From the NCBI RefSeq assembly GCF_027474405.1, contig NZ_CP114871.1, positions 682,001 through 746,000 of the forward strand: a stretch of 64,000 nt of DNA, read 5' to 3'. Position 1 is the first letter of the stretch. Each line of letters starts with the position of its first letter. The position numbers were made by a program, and so were the translations under genes. The notes under the pieces are model-generated. The model was not told the DNA's origin. It did not search any database and saw only the letters and a program-made list of their open reading frames with translations. Origin of the DNA: Caulobacter sp. NIBR2454 (GTDB lineage: Bacteria; Pseudomonadota; Alphaproteobacteria; Caulobacterales; Caulobacteraceae). Shown here piece after piece: positions 33,363-41,830 of the stretch.

Positions 33363-33394
33363 AAAGCCGGCGCGCTGCTCAGCGCACCGGCTTT
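33363..33394 (-). terminator. Rho-independent terminator of rpmE
   Basis: Stem of about 15 bases, AAAGCCGGCGCGCTG (33363-33377) and CAGCGCACCGGCTTT (33380-33394), with one mismatch. On the minus strand it is followed by a T-rich run (the A-run 33354-33362 in the given strand). It ends the rpmE transcript. Confidence 0.85.
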
Positions 33395-33425
33395 CCAGCC
33401 CCAGGGCGTCGCCGCCCTTACCGGA

Positions 33426-33653
33426 TTACTTCTTGGTGGTGAAACCGGCGAACTTCGCGTTGAAGCGCGAAACGCGGCCACCGCGGTCCAGCAGGTGGGC
33501 GTTGCCGCCGGTCCATGCCGGATGGGTCTTCGGGTCGATGTCGAGGTTCAGGGTAGCGCCCTCTTTCCCGTAGGTCGAACGGGTCTTGTACGAGGTGCCA
33601 TCCGTCATGACGACGTTGATGAAGTGATAGTCGGGGTGCGTGTCTTGTTTCAT
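33426..33653 (-). CDS. rpmE: Ribosomal protein L31
   Basis: Large-subunit ribosomal protein, 75 residues starting [20 protein letters not shown]. The sequence matches the L31 family ([34 protein letters not shown]), without the zinc cysteines of the C+ form. An intrinsic terminator follows at 33363-33394. Confidence 0.93.
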   Translation of the reverse strand: MKQDTHPDYHFINVVMTDGTSYKTRSTYGKEGATLNLDIDPKTHPAWTGGNAHLLDRGGRVSRFNAKFAGFTTKK

Positions 33654-33768
33654 CGGGCGATCCAACCGACTAAGCGGCCTGAAAATTTGTGTCGTGTCGG
33701 CCCCGAGAGGCTGACCGCGAAGACGCGCGGCTATACAGAAGGCCCGGCGTATTGGCAAGAGGTTGGTC

Positions 33769-35622
33769 ATGACTGAGGCGAGCGGAACGGACACGGACGC
33801 GGGGGCACGCCCCGGCGCCGGCGCCGAAGTCGTCCAGAATTTGCAGGCCGCCGCCGCCCGTCGCGCCAAGAGCCGCAATGTACGCGCGCTCGGCCGTCTG
33901 CTGCCTTTCCTCGCCGCCCACAAGGCCGACGCGGGCCTGGCCCTGGTCTTCCTGCTGTGCTCGACGGCCGCGACGCTTGGCCTGTCGGTCACCCTGCGCC
34001 TGCTTGTCGAGCACCTGACCAACGGCCAGCCGACCCCAGCCAGCATCAATCCCTGGTTCGCTCTGATCGGCGCCAACGCCTTGATCCTGGCGGCCGCCAC
34101 CGCCCTGCGATTCTTTTTCGTCACCAAGACCGGCGAGCGGATCATCGCGGACCTGCGCGCGGCCCTCTATTCCCATGTCCTGACCCTGGACCCCGGCTTT
34201 TTCCTCAAGACCCGCACGGGCGAGGTGCTGTCGCGGGTGACCACGGACATCCAGATCGTCGAGGCGATGATCACCACTTCGGTCTCGGTGGCCCTGCGCA
34301 ATTTCCTGATGCTGATCGGCGCCCTGGCCCTGCTGATGGTTGTCAGCCCGCGCCTGACCGGCCTCGTCCTGCTGTTGTTCCCCTTCGTCCTCGCGCCGCT
34401 GTTCCTGTTCGGCCGTCGGGTGCGCAAGCTGACCACCTCGACCCAGGACATGTTCGCCTCGGCGGTCGGCTACGCTGGCGAGACCCTGGACGCCCTTGAG
34501 ACGGTCCAGGCCTTCGGTCGCGAGAAAAGCGCCGGCGCCCGCTTCGGCAAGGCAGTCGAGGACGCCTTCCGCATGTCCCTGACCCGCATGACCGCCCGCG
34601 CCACCATGACCGCCCTGGTCATCGGCCTGGTGTTCGGCGGGGTGGTGGTTGTCTTCTGGCTGGGCGTGAACGCCGGCCTGCGCGGCGAGATGAGCTGGGG
34701 CGCCCTGATCCAGTTCGCCTTCCTGTCGGTCATGGCCGCCGGCTCGGTCGGCGCCATCGGCGAGGTCTGGGGCGAGGTCCAGAAGGCTTCCGGCGCCATG
34801 GAGCGGATCGGCGAGCTGCTGGCCGCCAAGCCCAACGTCGCCGCGCCCGACAAGCCCGTCCCCATGCCCAAACCCGCGCGGGGCGAGATCGCCTTCGACG
34901 GCGTGACCTTCGCCTATCCCGGTCGTCCGGACCTGCCCGCGCTGAAGGGCTTTGACCTGGCCGTGAGGCCCGGGGAAACCGTCGCCCTTGTCGGACCCTC
35001 GGGGGCGGGCAAAAGCACCGTCCTGCGCCTTCTCCTGCGCTTCTACGATCCTCAAGCCGGCTCGATCCACATGGACGGGGTGGACCTGCGCGACGCCGAT
35101 CCGGCCGAGGTCCGCGCCCGCATGGCCTTGGTCTCGCAGGAAAGCCCGCTGTTCTCCGGCTCGGCCATGGACAACATTTTGTTCGGCCGCGAGGACGCCA
35201 CCGTCGCCGACGCCACCACGGCCGCCGAGGCCGCCCAGGCCGCCGGCTTCATCGCCAATCTGCCCGAGGGCTTCAACACGCCCGTAGGCGAACGCGCCAA
35301 GACCCTGTCCGGCGGCCAGCGCCAACGCCTGGCCATCGCCCGCGCCTTGGTGCGCCAGGCCCCGATCCTGCTGCTGGACGAAGCCACGAGCGCCCTGGAC
35401 GCCGAGAACGAGCGTCTGGTGCAGCACGCCCTCACCGAGGCCATGAAGGACCGCACCACCCTCGTCATCGCCCACCGCCTGGCCACCGTCCTGGCGGCCG
35501 ATCGCATCGTGGTCATGGAAGAGGGCCGCGTGGTCGACCAGGGCACCCATACCGAACTGTCGGCCCGCGGCGGCCTCTACGCCCGTCTCGCCAAGCTCCA
35601 GTTCGGCGGCGAGGCGGCCTAG
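33769..35622 (+). CDS. ABC exporter, fused membrane and ATPase domains
   Basis: Half-size exporter of 617 residues with six transmembrane helices (about 50-340) and a C-terminal nucleotide-binding domain. Motifs are Walker [11 protein letters not shown]-loop SQESPLF, signature [16 protein letters not shown], Walker [12 protein letters not shown] and H-loop VIAHRLATV. It resembles ABCB/MsbA-type lipid or drug exporters; substrate unknown. Start at ATG 33769 with AGAGG upstream. Its stop overlaps the convergent fkbM gene by 4 bases. Confidence 0.9.
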   Translation: MTEASGTDTDAGARPGAGAEVVQNLQAAAARRAKSRNVRALGRLLPFLAAHKADAGLALVFLLCSTAATLGLSVTLRLLVEHLTNGQPTPASINPWFALIGANALILAAATALRFFFVTKTGERIIADLRAALYSHVLTLDPGFFLKTRTGEVLSRVTTDIQIVEAMITTSVSVALRNFLMLIGALALLMVVSPRLTGLVLLLFPFVLAPLFLFGRRVRKLTTSTQDMFASAVGYAGETLDALETVQAFGREKSAGARFGKAVEDAFRMSLTRMTARATMTALVIGLVFGGVVVVFWLGVNAGLRGEMSWGALIQFAFLSVMAAGSVGAIGEVWGEVQKASGAMERIGELLAAKPNVAAPDKPVPMPKPARGEIAFDGVTFAYPGRPDLPALKGFDLAVRPGETVALVGPSGAGKSTVLRLLLRFYDPQAGSIHMDGVDLRDADPAEVRARMALVSQESPLFSGSAMDNILFGREDATVADATTAAEAAQAAGFIANLPEGFNTPVGERAKTLSGGQRQRLAIARALVRQAPILLLDEATSALDAENERLVQHALTEAMKDRTTLVIAHRLATVLAADRIVVMEEGRVVDQGTHTELSARGGLYARLAKLQFGGEAA

Positions 35623-36365
35623 GCGGGGATCAGGTGCGCCAGCTCATTCGGCACGCAGACGAAGTCGTCCGATAGGACGTAGAGCTTGTAGTCCTTGCCC
35701 TGGATGTGATCGGCCAGGGCCCGGCTGTCGGACTTCAGGTGCTCTACCGTCATGATCGGCCGATAGGCGTCGATCAGCTGGTTGGCGCCCGCGAGAACCC
35801 GATCCTCCATGCCCTCGACGTCGATCTTCAAGATATCGACGCGGGGAAAGCCGTAGCTGTCCAAGGCGCGCATCGGCACAAACTCGCGCTTGTCGGGGTC
35901 CTGGCCGCGTTCTTGGGACAGACGCTCGTTCTGGGCGCCGCCGAATTCGACACTGCCGAAGTTGAGGGCCTGATTGTAGTCGAACTGAGGAATCTCGATG
36001 GAACCCTCGCCGTCGCCGACGGCGGTGTGGTGGCAGAAGATGTTGGTGTAGCCGTTCAGGGCCACCGAGCCGGCGATCATGTTGAACAGGATCCGCTGCG
36101 CCTCGAAGCAATGATAGACGCCGCGCCCGTCCAGCATCCGCGCCATGCCCAGCGAGAACAGCCCGAAATTGGCGCCCACATCGAGGACGAAGGGCTCTGG
36201 GCTTTTCAGCGTCGACAGCTTGGCGATCATCTCGATGCTGTCGTGACCATGCGCCCGCCCGGTCTTGAGCAGGTGGTTGGTCTGGTTGATGTCGTGCCGG
36301 CTGACGATCACGGGCCCATACAGGGTCGGCATGACCATCCCATACGGGACGTGGTTCGGCAGCAT
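35619..36365 (-). CDS. FkbM family methyltransferase
   Basis: SAM-dependent methyltransferase of 248 residues. It shows the SAM-binding FVLDVGANFGLFSLGMA, the HCFEAQRILFN strand and the KIDVEGMEDRVLAGANQLI motif characteristic of FkbM. Members methylate sugars or secondary metabolites; this one stands alone between the ABC exporter and a GDPD gene, so no pathway is indicated. Confidence 0.88.
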   Translation of the reverse strand: MLPNHVPYGMVMPTLYGPVIVSRHDINQTNHLLKTGRAHGHDSIEMIAKLSTLKSPEPFVLDVGANFGLFSLGMARMLDGRGVYHCFEAQRILFNMIAGSVALNGYTNIFCHHTAVGDGEGSIEIPQFDYNQALNFGSVEFGGAQNERLSQERGQDPDKREFVPMRALDSYGFPRVDILKIDVEGMEDRVLAGANQLIDAYRPIMTVEHLKSDSRALADHIQGKDYKLYVLSDDFVCVPNELAHLIPA

Positions 36366-36445
36366 GCGCCCTCCCGGCGGATCGAATCGCTCAAAGGGAT
36401 GGTGGCCGCGAAGACCGGGCCTGACCAGCCGTCAGACGGGGTCCG

Positions 36446-37516
36446 CTAGGCGTCCCGCGCCTGCGCGGCCAGGCCCGGAAAATCGCTGAACACCCCGTCC
36501 ACTCCGGCCGCGTACAGGGCCTTAAGCACCGGCGTTACGTCGCCCTGCAGGCGCTGGTAGTCCGGACGCATCGCCAGGCCCTTCTTGAGGCTCTTGGGCA
36601 GGAAATAGTTCTCGGCGCGAACCGTCCAGGGATGGACCACCAGACCTGCCGCATGGGCGTCCCGGACGAAGTTGGTGGCCGGCAGCAGCGTCTCTTCGTT
36701 CTGCGGGATCACCAGGGTCTTCTCCGGCCCGACGCCGCTGGCGTAGGCGGCGATCGCCTTCAGGCCGTCTGGCGTGATCATCTGGGCGTAGGTGGTCGAG
36801 GGTGCGTCCGCCGGGCCGGCCTCGCTCGCCACCAGCTGCACCAGCCGCGCATTGGTGCGGCGGCGCAGGGTCTTCAGGGGCGCGACCTCAAAGCACTGAA
36901 CGAAGACCGGCGCGGTGGGGCTGTCCAGGTCGGCGGCGCGCAGGGCGTCGGCCATGCGGTCCTCGATAGGCAGGCCGATCGACGCCAGGAAGGTCGGATG
37001 CTTCATCTCAGGATAGACGCCGATGACGCGACCGACCCGCTGGCTCTCGGCGCGGGCCAGGGCGGCCACTTCGGCGAAGGTCATGATCTGCGCCTGGCCG
37101 TCGAACTTGGCGCTGGCGGGCCGCAGCTGCGGCAGGCGCTCACGGGCGCGCAAGGTCTTCAGTTCGGCGAGGGTGAAGTCCTCGGCGAACCAGCCGGTCA
37201 TCTCCTGGCCGTCGATGCGCTTGGTGACCTTGCGGGCGGCGAACTCGGGGCGCGACTCCACGTCGGTGGTGCCGCCGATCTCGTTCTCGTGGCGCACGAC
37301 CAGATGGCCGTCCTTGCTGACCACCAGGTCCGGCTCGATGAAGTCGGCGCCCTGATCCACGGCCAGGCGATAGGCGAGCTCGGTGTGCTCCGGCCGCTCG
37401 CCGCTGGCGCCCCGGTGGGCGATCACGATGGGTTTCTTGGGGGCGGCCTGCGCCATCTCGGCGATGAAGGGCAGGGCGAGGGCGGAGGCGGCGAGCGCGC
37501 GGCGGGTCAGCGTCAT
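36446..37516 (-). CDS. glpQ: Periplasmic glycerophosphodiester phosphodiesterase
   Basis: Hydrolyses glycerophosphodiesters to glycerol-3-phosphate and an alcohol. The 356-residue protein begins with a Tat-like leader (TRRALAASALALPFIAEMAQA). The catalytic start is IVIAHRGASGERPEHT, then ADFIEPDLVVSKDGHLVVRHE and the C-terminal GVDGVFSDFPG. Closest to GlpQ (periplasmic) rather than UgpQ because of the leader and length. Confidence 0.9.
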   Translation of the reverse strand: MTLTRRALAASALALPFIAEMAQAAPKKPIVIAHRGASGERPEHTELAYRLAVDQGADFIEPDLVVSKDGHLVVRHENEIGGTTDVESRPEFAARKVTKRIDGQEMTGWFAEDFTLAELKTLRARERLPQLRPASAKFDGQAQIMTFAEVAALARAESQRVGRVIGVYPEMKHPTFLASIGLPIEDRMADALRAADLDSPTAPVFVQCFEVAPLKTLRRRTNARLVQLVASEAGPADAPSTTYAQMITPDGLKAIAAYASGVGPEKTLVIPQNEETLLPATNFVRDAHAAGLVVHPWTVRAENYFLPKSLKKGLAMRPDYQRLQGDVTPVLKALYAAGVDGVFSDFPGLAAQARDA

Positions 37517-37566
37517 GACCGCCAGCTTAGCCGGCGATCATGACAGCTGCACAGCAGACTTCGCGC

Positions 37567-38361
37567 TTAGGCGGCCTGCAGCTTTTCCAGCACCAGCGGG
37601 TGCAGTTCCAGGTTGGCGGCCAGGATCGAGCCGCCCGTCAGGCCGGTCTCGCCATTCTCCAGATCGGTGACCCGGCCGCCGGATTCGCGGACCATCAGGA
37701 TGCCGGCCGCCACGTCCCAGACGTTGAGGTTGCGTTCCCAGTAGCCGTCGAAACGGCCGGCCGCGACCCACGCCAGGTCCAGGGCCGCCGAGCCGAAGCG
37801 GCGCACGCCGGCGACGCGTTGGCTGACCTGATGCAGTTCTTTCAGGAAGGTGGCGTGACCCGGCTTGCCGGCGAACGGCACGCCCGTGGCCAAGATCGAG
37901 TCGTCCAGGTTGCGGCGAGCGGCGACGCGCAGGCGCTTCTCCATGCCCAGATAGGCGCCCTTGCCCTTTTCAGCCCAGAACAGGTCGTTGCTGATCGGGT
38001 TGTAGGTGACGCCGGCCACGACCTCGCCCTCGCGCTCCAGCGCGATGTTCACCGCGAAGTGCGGGATGGCGTGCAGGAAGTTGGTGGTGCCGTCCAGCGG
38101 GTCGACGATCCAGGTGTGCGTCTTGTCGGTGCCTTCGACCGTGCCGCGCTCTTCACCGATAAAGGTGTAGCCCGGGCGGGCCTTGGTCAGCATTTCGAAG
38201 ATGACCTGCTCGGCCTTCAAGTCGGCGGCCGAGACGAAGTCGGCCGTGCCCTTGCGGGAGACCTGCAGTTCGCCCAGCTCGCCGAAATCGCGCGAGAGTC
38301 CTCGCGCGGCCTTGCGGGCCGCGTCGATCATGACGGTGACGACGGCTGAGGGGGTGGCCAT
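37567..38361 (-). CDS. suhB: Inositol monophosphatase family protein (SuhB)
   Basis: Mg2+-dependent phosphatase of 264 residues from ATG 38361. Metal-binding motifs are intact: GEERG, then WIVDPLDGTTNFLHAIPHFA, and the C-terminal NVWDVAAGILMVRESGGRV. SuhB also acts in ribosomal RNA antitermination in E. coli. The frame extends upstream into efp, but that part is antisense-like and not conserved. It starts 6 bases after efp ends, so the two are an operon. Confidence 0.92.
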   Translation of the reverse strand: MATPSAVVTVMIDAARKAARGLSRDFGELGELQVSRKGTADFVSAADLKAEQVIFEMLTKARPGYTFIGEERGTVEGTDKTHTWIVDPLDGTTNFLHAIPHFAVNIALEREGEVVAGVTYNPISNDLFWAEKGKGAYLGMEKRLRVAARRNLDDSILATGVPFAGKPGHATFLKELHQVSQRVAGVRRFGSAALDLAWVAAGRFDGYWERNLNVWDVAAGILMVRESGGRVTDLENGETGLTGGSILAANLELHPLVLEKLQAA

Positions 38362-38366
38362 CCGGC

Positions 38367-38933
38367 TTAGTCCGCGCGGCGGACGTATTCGCCCGTTTCG
38401 GTCGAGACCAGCACGCGCTCGCCCGCGTCCATGTACGGCGGGATCATGACGCGCACGCCGTTGTCGGCCTTGGCCGGCTTGTAGGACGACGAGGCCGTTT
38501 GGCCCTTCACCGTGGCTTCGGCCTCGACGATGGTGACCACCACGTGCTCGGGCAGCTCGATGCCGATGGCGCGCTCCTCGTGGAACTCCACCACGACCTT
38601 CATGCCGTCCTGCAGCCACGGCACGCGGTCTTCTCCGACGAAGTCCTCGTGCAGGCTGATCTGCTCGTAGGTTTCGCCATCCATGAACACCAGCATCTCA
38701 CCCTCGCGGTAGAGGAAGGTGTGATCCTTCTGCTCCAGGGTGACGCGCTCGACCTTGTCTTCCGAACGGAAGCGTTCGTTGAGCTTGCGGCCGTCGATCA
38801 GGTTCTTCAGCTCGACTTGGGCGAAGGCGCCGCCCTTGCCCGGCTTCACGTGGGAAGCCTTGACGCAGGCCCACAGGCCGCCTTCGTGCTGGATCACCAT
38901 GCCGGGTTTGATGGTGTTGCCGTTGATTTTCAT
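38367..38933 (-). CDS. efp: Elongation factor P
   Basis: Relieves ribosome stalling at polyproline. The 188-residue protein starts [20 protein letters not shown] with the acceptor-loop segment [15 protein letters not shown], where Lys (in PGKGG) is the residue beta-lysylated or otherwise modified in other bacteria. The C-terminal domain has [20 protein letters not shown]. The modifying enzyme is not in this window. Confidence 0.96.
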   Translation of the reverse strand: MKINGNTIKPGMVIQHEGGLWACVKASHVKPGKGGAFAQVELKNLIDGRKLNERFRSEDKVERVTLEQKDHTFLYREGEMLVFMDGETYEQISLHEDFVGEDRVPWLQDGMKVVVEFHEERAIGIELPEHVVVTIVEAEATVKGQTASSSYKPAKADNGVRVMIPPYMDAGERVLVSTETGEYVRRAD

Positions 38934-39043
38934 GTGATTTGGAGTCCGGAAATTTGGCCGCGGAACCTAACGGCGAGACCCCTTTAAAGCAAGGCGGGCC
39001 AAAACTCTCCTCCCCCGCCTCGTAGGAGAGGAGAGCAGGAAGC

Positions 39044-39451
39044 CTAAAGCGCCGCCTTGGGCAGGCTGTCCTTCTTCTCGCAGGCCATCTTTCCGGCGGG
39101 GCCGACCATGGCCGAGATGCCGGTGTCCTTCTGCGCCGCGCGCCAGTTGCGCGGCAGTTTGCCGTCGCCTTTGTAGTCGAGACCCAGGTCGATCACCCCG
39201 TCGGCGGCGCAGTCGAGGGCGAACATCATGATCGGCGATTTGGTCGTCGGCCACGAGGCGTAGGGTCCCGCCCGGCCACCGGAGGCGTAGCGCAGGACCA
39301 CGAGCCCGCTCTGCTCGTCCACCCTCATGAAATCCTGATCGTATCGGAACGTGGGGTCACCCGGGACGGGCTGCCAGTTCTCGGCGAGGGCCCCGGACGC
39401 AAGCGGCGCGCTGAGCGCCAGACCAACCAGACACACTACGAGCAACCTCAT
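39044..39451 (-). CDS. Exported hypothetical protein, 135 aa
   Basis: Secreted protein with a clear signal peptide (RLLVVCLVGLALSAPLASGALA) and mature part of about 112 residues with two cysteines (FALDCAADG, KMACEKKD) that could form a disulphide. The strand pattern and PTFRYDQDFMRVD / YASWPTTK resemble small surface-adhesin-E-like beta proteins. Function unknown. It lies between efp and thiE on the same strand with 90-100 base gaps. Confidence 0.65.
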   Translation of the reverse strand: MRLLVVCLVGLALSAPLASGALAENWQPVPGDPTFRYDQDFMRVDEQSGLVVLRYASGGRAGPYASWPTTKSPIMMFALDCAADGVIDLGLDYKGDGKLPRNWRAAQKDTGISAMVGPAGKMACEKKDSLPKAAL

Positions 39452-39549
39452 CGACGCTCTCCCAAGTCTTGTTGTTATGGGAGGACGCTACGCCCGGTCC
39501 GGGCGGGCCGCAATATGGCCGAAAAGTGGCGAAAGCCTCGCTTTACGGC

Positions 39550-40194
39550 TCAGCGCTGGGCGACGCCCTTGGTGATCTCGGCTTCGAACGCCTTCACCGC
39601 CGCGCCCGGGCCCTCCGCATGACCCCACACCCCGGCGCTGACGGCCAGGAAGTCGGCGCCCGCGGCGGCCAGGCCGGCGGCGGTCTCGACCGTGATCCCG
39701 CCGATGGCCACGCAGGGAACCTCCATCACCTCCTGCCAGATCGTCAGGATTTCAGGCTCGGCCCGAGTGGAGGCTTCCTTGGTGCTGGTGGGGAAGAAGG
39801 CGCCGAAGGCGACATAGTCCGCCCCGGCCTCGGCGGCCTCCATGGCCAGGTGCCGGCTGTCATGACAGGTGACGCCGATCATGGCCTTGGCGCCCATGAT
39901 CCGCCGCGCCTCGGCGCAACTGGCGTCGTCCTGGCCCACATGCACCCCGTCGCAGCCGAGGCGGGCGGCAAGGTCTGGCCGGTCGTTGAGGATCACCGCC
40001 ACGCCGCGCGACTGGCAGATCGGCGTCAGGGCATGCACCGCCGCCTCGATCGCCGCGTCGGGCGCGTTCTTCAGCCTGATCTGCAAGGCGGCGACATCGC
40101 CGCCGTCCAGGGCCTCGGCCAGCTGACGGCCGAAGGCGGCCAGATCGTCGATGACGGGCGGGGTGATCAGATAGAGGCGGCAATCGGCGGTCAT
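39550..40194 (-). CDS. thiE: Thiamine phosphate synthase
   Basis: Joins HMP-PP and the thiazole phosphate to form thiamine phosphate. The 214-residue TIM barrel begins [12 protein letters not shown] and contains [40 protein letters not shown] and the [15 protein letters not shown] catalytic loop, with IGGITVETA near the C-terminus. Alone on the minus strand, divergent from bfd. Confidence 0.92.
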   Translation of the reverse strand: MTADCRLYLITPPVIDDLAAFGRQLAEALDGGDVAALQIRLKNAPDAAIEAAVHALTPICQSRGVAVILNDRPDLAARLGCDGVHVGQDDASCAEARRIMGAKAMIGVTCHDSRHLAMEAAEAGADYVAFGAFFPTSTKEASTRAEPEILTIWQEVMEVPCVAIGGITVETAAGLAAAGADFLAVSAGVWGHAEGPGAAVKAFEAEITKGVAQR

Positions 40195-40279
40195 GGCCGC
40201 TCCCTAGCCGATTTCGACGCCTGCGACGAGGCGGCGCAGGTGCAAATGACTTGCAGAGTCATGCGGAGAGATATTAGAT

Positions 40280-40298
40280 GCGAATGATACTCAATCAG
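40280..40298 (+). promoter_or_regulatory. Putative Fur box before bfd
   Basis: The 19 bases GCGAATGATACTCAATCAG match the classical GATAATGATAATCATTATC Fur box at 12 positions, including the GAATGATA and TCA cores. They lie 16 bases before the bfd start. Iron control of bfd/bfr is expected from other bacteria; this is sequence inference. Confidence 0.45.
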
Positions 40299-40314
40299 TC
40301 GGGTCCACGTCGCT

Positions 40315-40500
40315 TTGTACGTCTGCAACTGCAACGGCATCAGGGAACGTCAGGTCCGCGCGGCGATCGAAGCCGGCGCGTCCCGTCCGGCTGAAATTTT
40401 CCGCGCTCACCAGTGCCAGGCGCAATGCGCCAAGTGCGTCTGCGAGATGCGCCAGATGATCGACGAATCCCGTCAGTCCCTGCGTTTCGCCGCCGAATAG
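40315..40500 (+). CDS. bfd: Bacterioferritin-associated ferredoxin
   Basis: Small [2Fe-2S] protein (61 residues) that mobilises iron from bacterioferritin. All four cluster cysteines are present: two in MYVCNCNGIRERQV and two in CQAQCAKCVCEM (one extra Cys). The TTG at 40315 is the only usable start. bfr follows 131 bases downstream and a Fur-box-like site precedes, so the pair acts in iron storage. Confidence 0.92.
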   Translation: MYVCNCNGIRERQVRAAIEAGASRPAEIFRAHQCQAQCAKCVCEMRQMIDESRQSLRFAAE

Positions 40501-40631
40501 GCCGCGTCTTCAGCAACTGCGAAGCGCTCGCGAAGAAAAGCGTGCGGCTGCGAAACACTCGCACACAAAGCAGTTGAAGCTCTGATCCTGATCAATCAGG
40601 TTCCGCCCGAACCCGCGATCAGGAGATACCA

Positions 40632-41129
40632 ATGCAGGGCGACAAGACCATCATCAACCTGCTCAACGCCGTGCTCACCAACGAGCTTACGGCGGTGAAC
40701 CAGTACTTCCTGCACGCCCGCGTCTACCAGCATTGGGGCTTCGCGCGCCTGGGCAAGATCACCTATGACGAGAGCATCGGCGAGATGAAGCACGCCGACA
40801 TGCTCATCAAGCGCATCCTGTTCCTGGACGGCCTGCCGAACCTGCAAGACCTGCACAAGCTCAAGATCGGCGAGACCGTGCCCGAATGCATGGCCGCGGA
40901 CCTAGCCGTCGAGATCGGCGGACACGCCACCCTGGTGCCCGGCATCGCCGCCTGCGAAGCGGCCAAGGACTATGTCAGCCGCGATCTGCTGCTGAAAATC
41001 CTGGAAGACACCGAGAACCACATCGACTTCCTGGAGACCCAGCTCGGCCTGGTGAAGGCCCTGGGCGAGCAGAACTACCTGCAAAGCGCCCTGGGCGAGC
41101 TGGTCGGCGAAGGTCACGCCGACGGTTGA
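40632..41129 (+). CDS. bfr: Bacterioferritin
   Basis: Iron-storage protein of 165 residues, 24-mer with heme between subunits. Ferroxidase ligands are visible: E18 in LTNELTAVNQYFLH, E51/H54 in SIGEMKHADM, E94 region and EDTENHIDFLETQLG. The heme Met (Met52 in E. coli) is the M of EMKHADM. AGGAG precedes ATG 40632. Confidence 0.94.
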   Translation: MQGDKTIINLLNAVLTNELTAVNQYFLHARVYQHWGFARLGKITYDESIGEMKHADMLIKRILFLDGLPNLQDLHKLKIGETVPECMAADLAVEIGGHATLVPGIAACEAAKDYVSRDLLLKILEDTENHIDFLETQLGLVKALGEQNYLQSALGELVGEGHADG

Positions 41130-41190
41130 GTTTACAGGGCGGAACCGCTGAAGGTTCCGCCTGTTCTCCTTGCGTAGCAGGGAGGAAGCC

Positions 41191-41748
41191 ATGGGACTGG
41201 TCGATACGGCCCAGGACAAGCTGGAAGATCAGCTCAACAGTCATGGACGCGGCGCCGGCCACGTCGCCATCGGCGTGGCGGTCTGCGCCGCCATCGCCAG
41301 CGGCACGGCCCTGATCGCCCTCAAGCGCACCCCGCCCGCCGGCCCGGCGGAGCAGGCGGCCGCGACCGACGGCGTGACGGTCAAGCCGTCCAAGCCCACC
41401 CTGTCCCTCCTCCTGCCGACCCTATTCTCGCTCTCCAGCCTGTCGGCGCTTCGCATCTGGAACGCGCCGTCCAGCCCGCGTCGCACCCGCGCCCTGGCGC
41501 TGTGGGGCGTGATGCAGGCCGTGAACGCCGCCCTGGTTTGGGCCGCCCCCAAGCGCCGGTCGGCTCAGCTCGTCGGCGCCGTGGCCACCGCCAGCATCAC
41601 CGCCGCCTACGCCGAGACCGCCAAGCGCATCGATACCAAAGCCGCCGGCATGGTCGCGCCCTATGCCGGCCTGATGAGCTTCACCAGCGCCATGGCGGGC
41701 GACGTGCGCCGATCCCGCGAGCAGGGCGCCTCCCGCAGCCTTCACTGA
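41191..41748 (+). CDS. TspO/MBR-like membrane protein
   Basis: A 185-residue protein of the TspO family, with the first helix split by a charged loop. TspO-like segments are FSLSSLSALRIWNAPSSPRRTRALALWGVMQAVNAALVW, KRRSAQLVGA and DTKAAGMVAPYAGLMSFTSA. The N-terminus (about 1-40) is divergent from typical TspO, with a basic amphipathic start. Family members bind porphyrins. A good RBS (GGGAGGAAG) precedes ATG 41191. Confidence 0.7.
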   Translation: MGLVDTAQDKLEDQLNSHGRGAGHVAIGVAVCAAIASGTALIALKRTPPAGPAEQAAATDGVTVKPSKPTLSLLLPTLFSLSSLSALRIWNAPSSPRRTRALALWGVMQAVNAALVWAAPKRRSAQLVGAVATASITAAYAETAKRIDTKAAGMVAPYAGLMSFTSAMAGDVRRSREQGASRSLH

Positions 41749-41830
41749 ACTTGCTTTGGCCGCTTGTGCGCGGCGGCGGACTGCCCCAACCATAGGCGTG
41801 AAAGCCGAGGACAGGCTGGGGGAAACGCAT

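Noticed and set aside
33670..35550. 626-codon open frame opposite the ABC exporter
   Set aside because: It is the antisense shadow of a clear ABC gene; Gly/Gln/His-rich low-quality translation typical of complementary frames in high-GC DNA.
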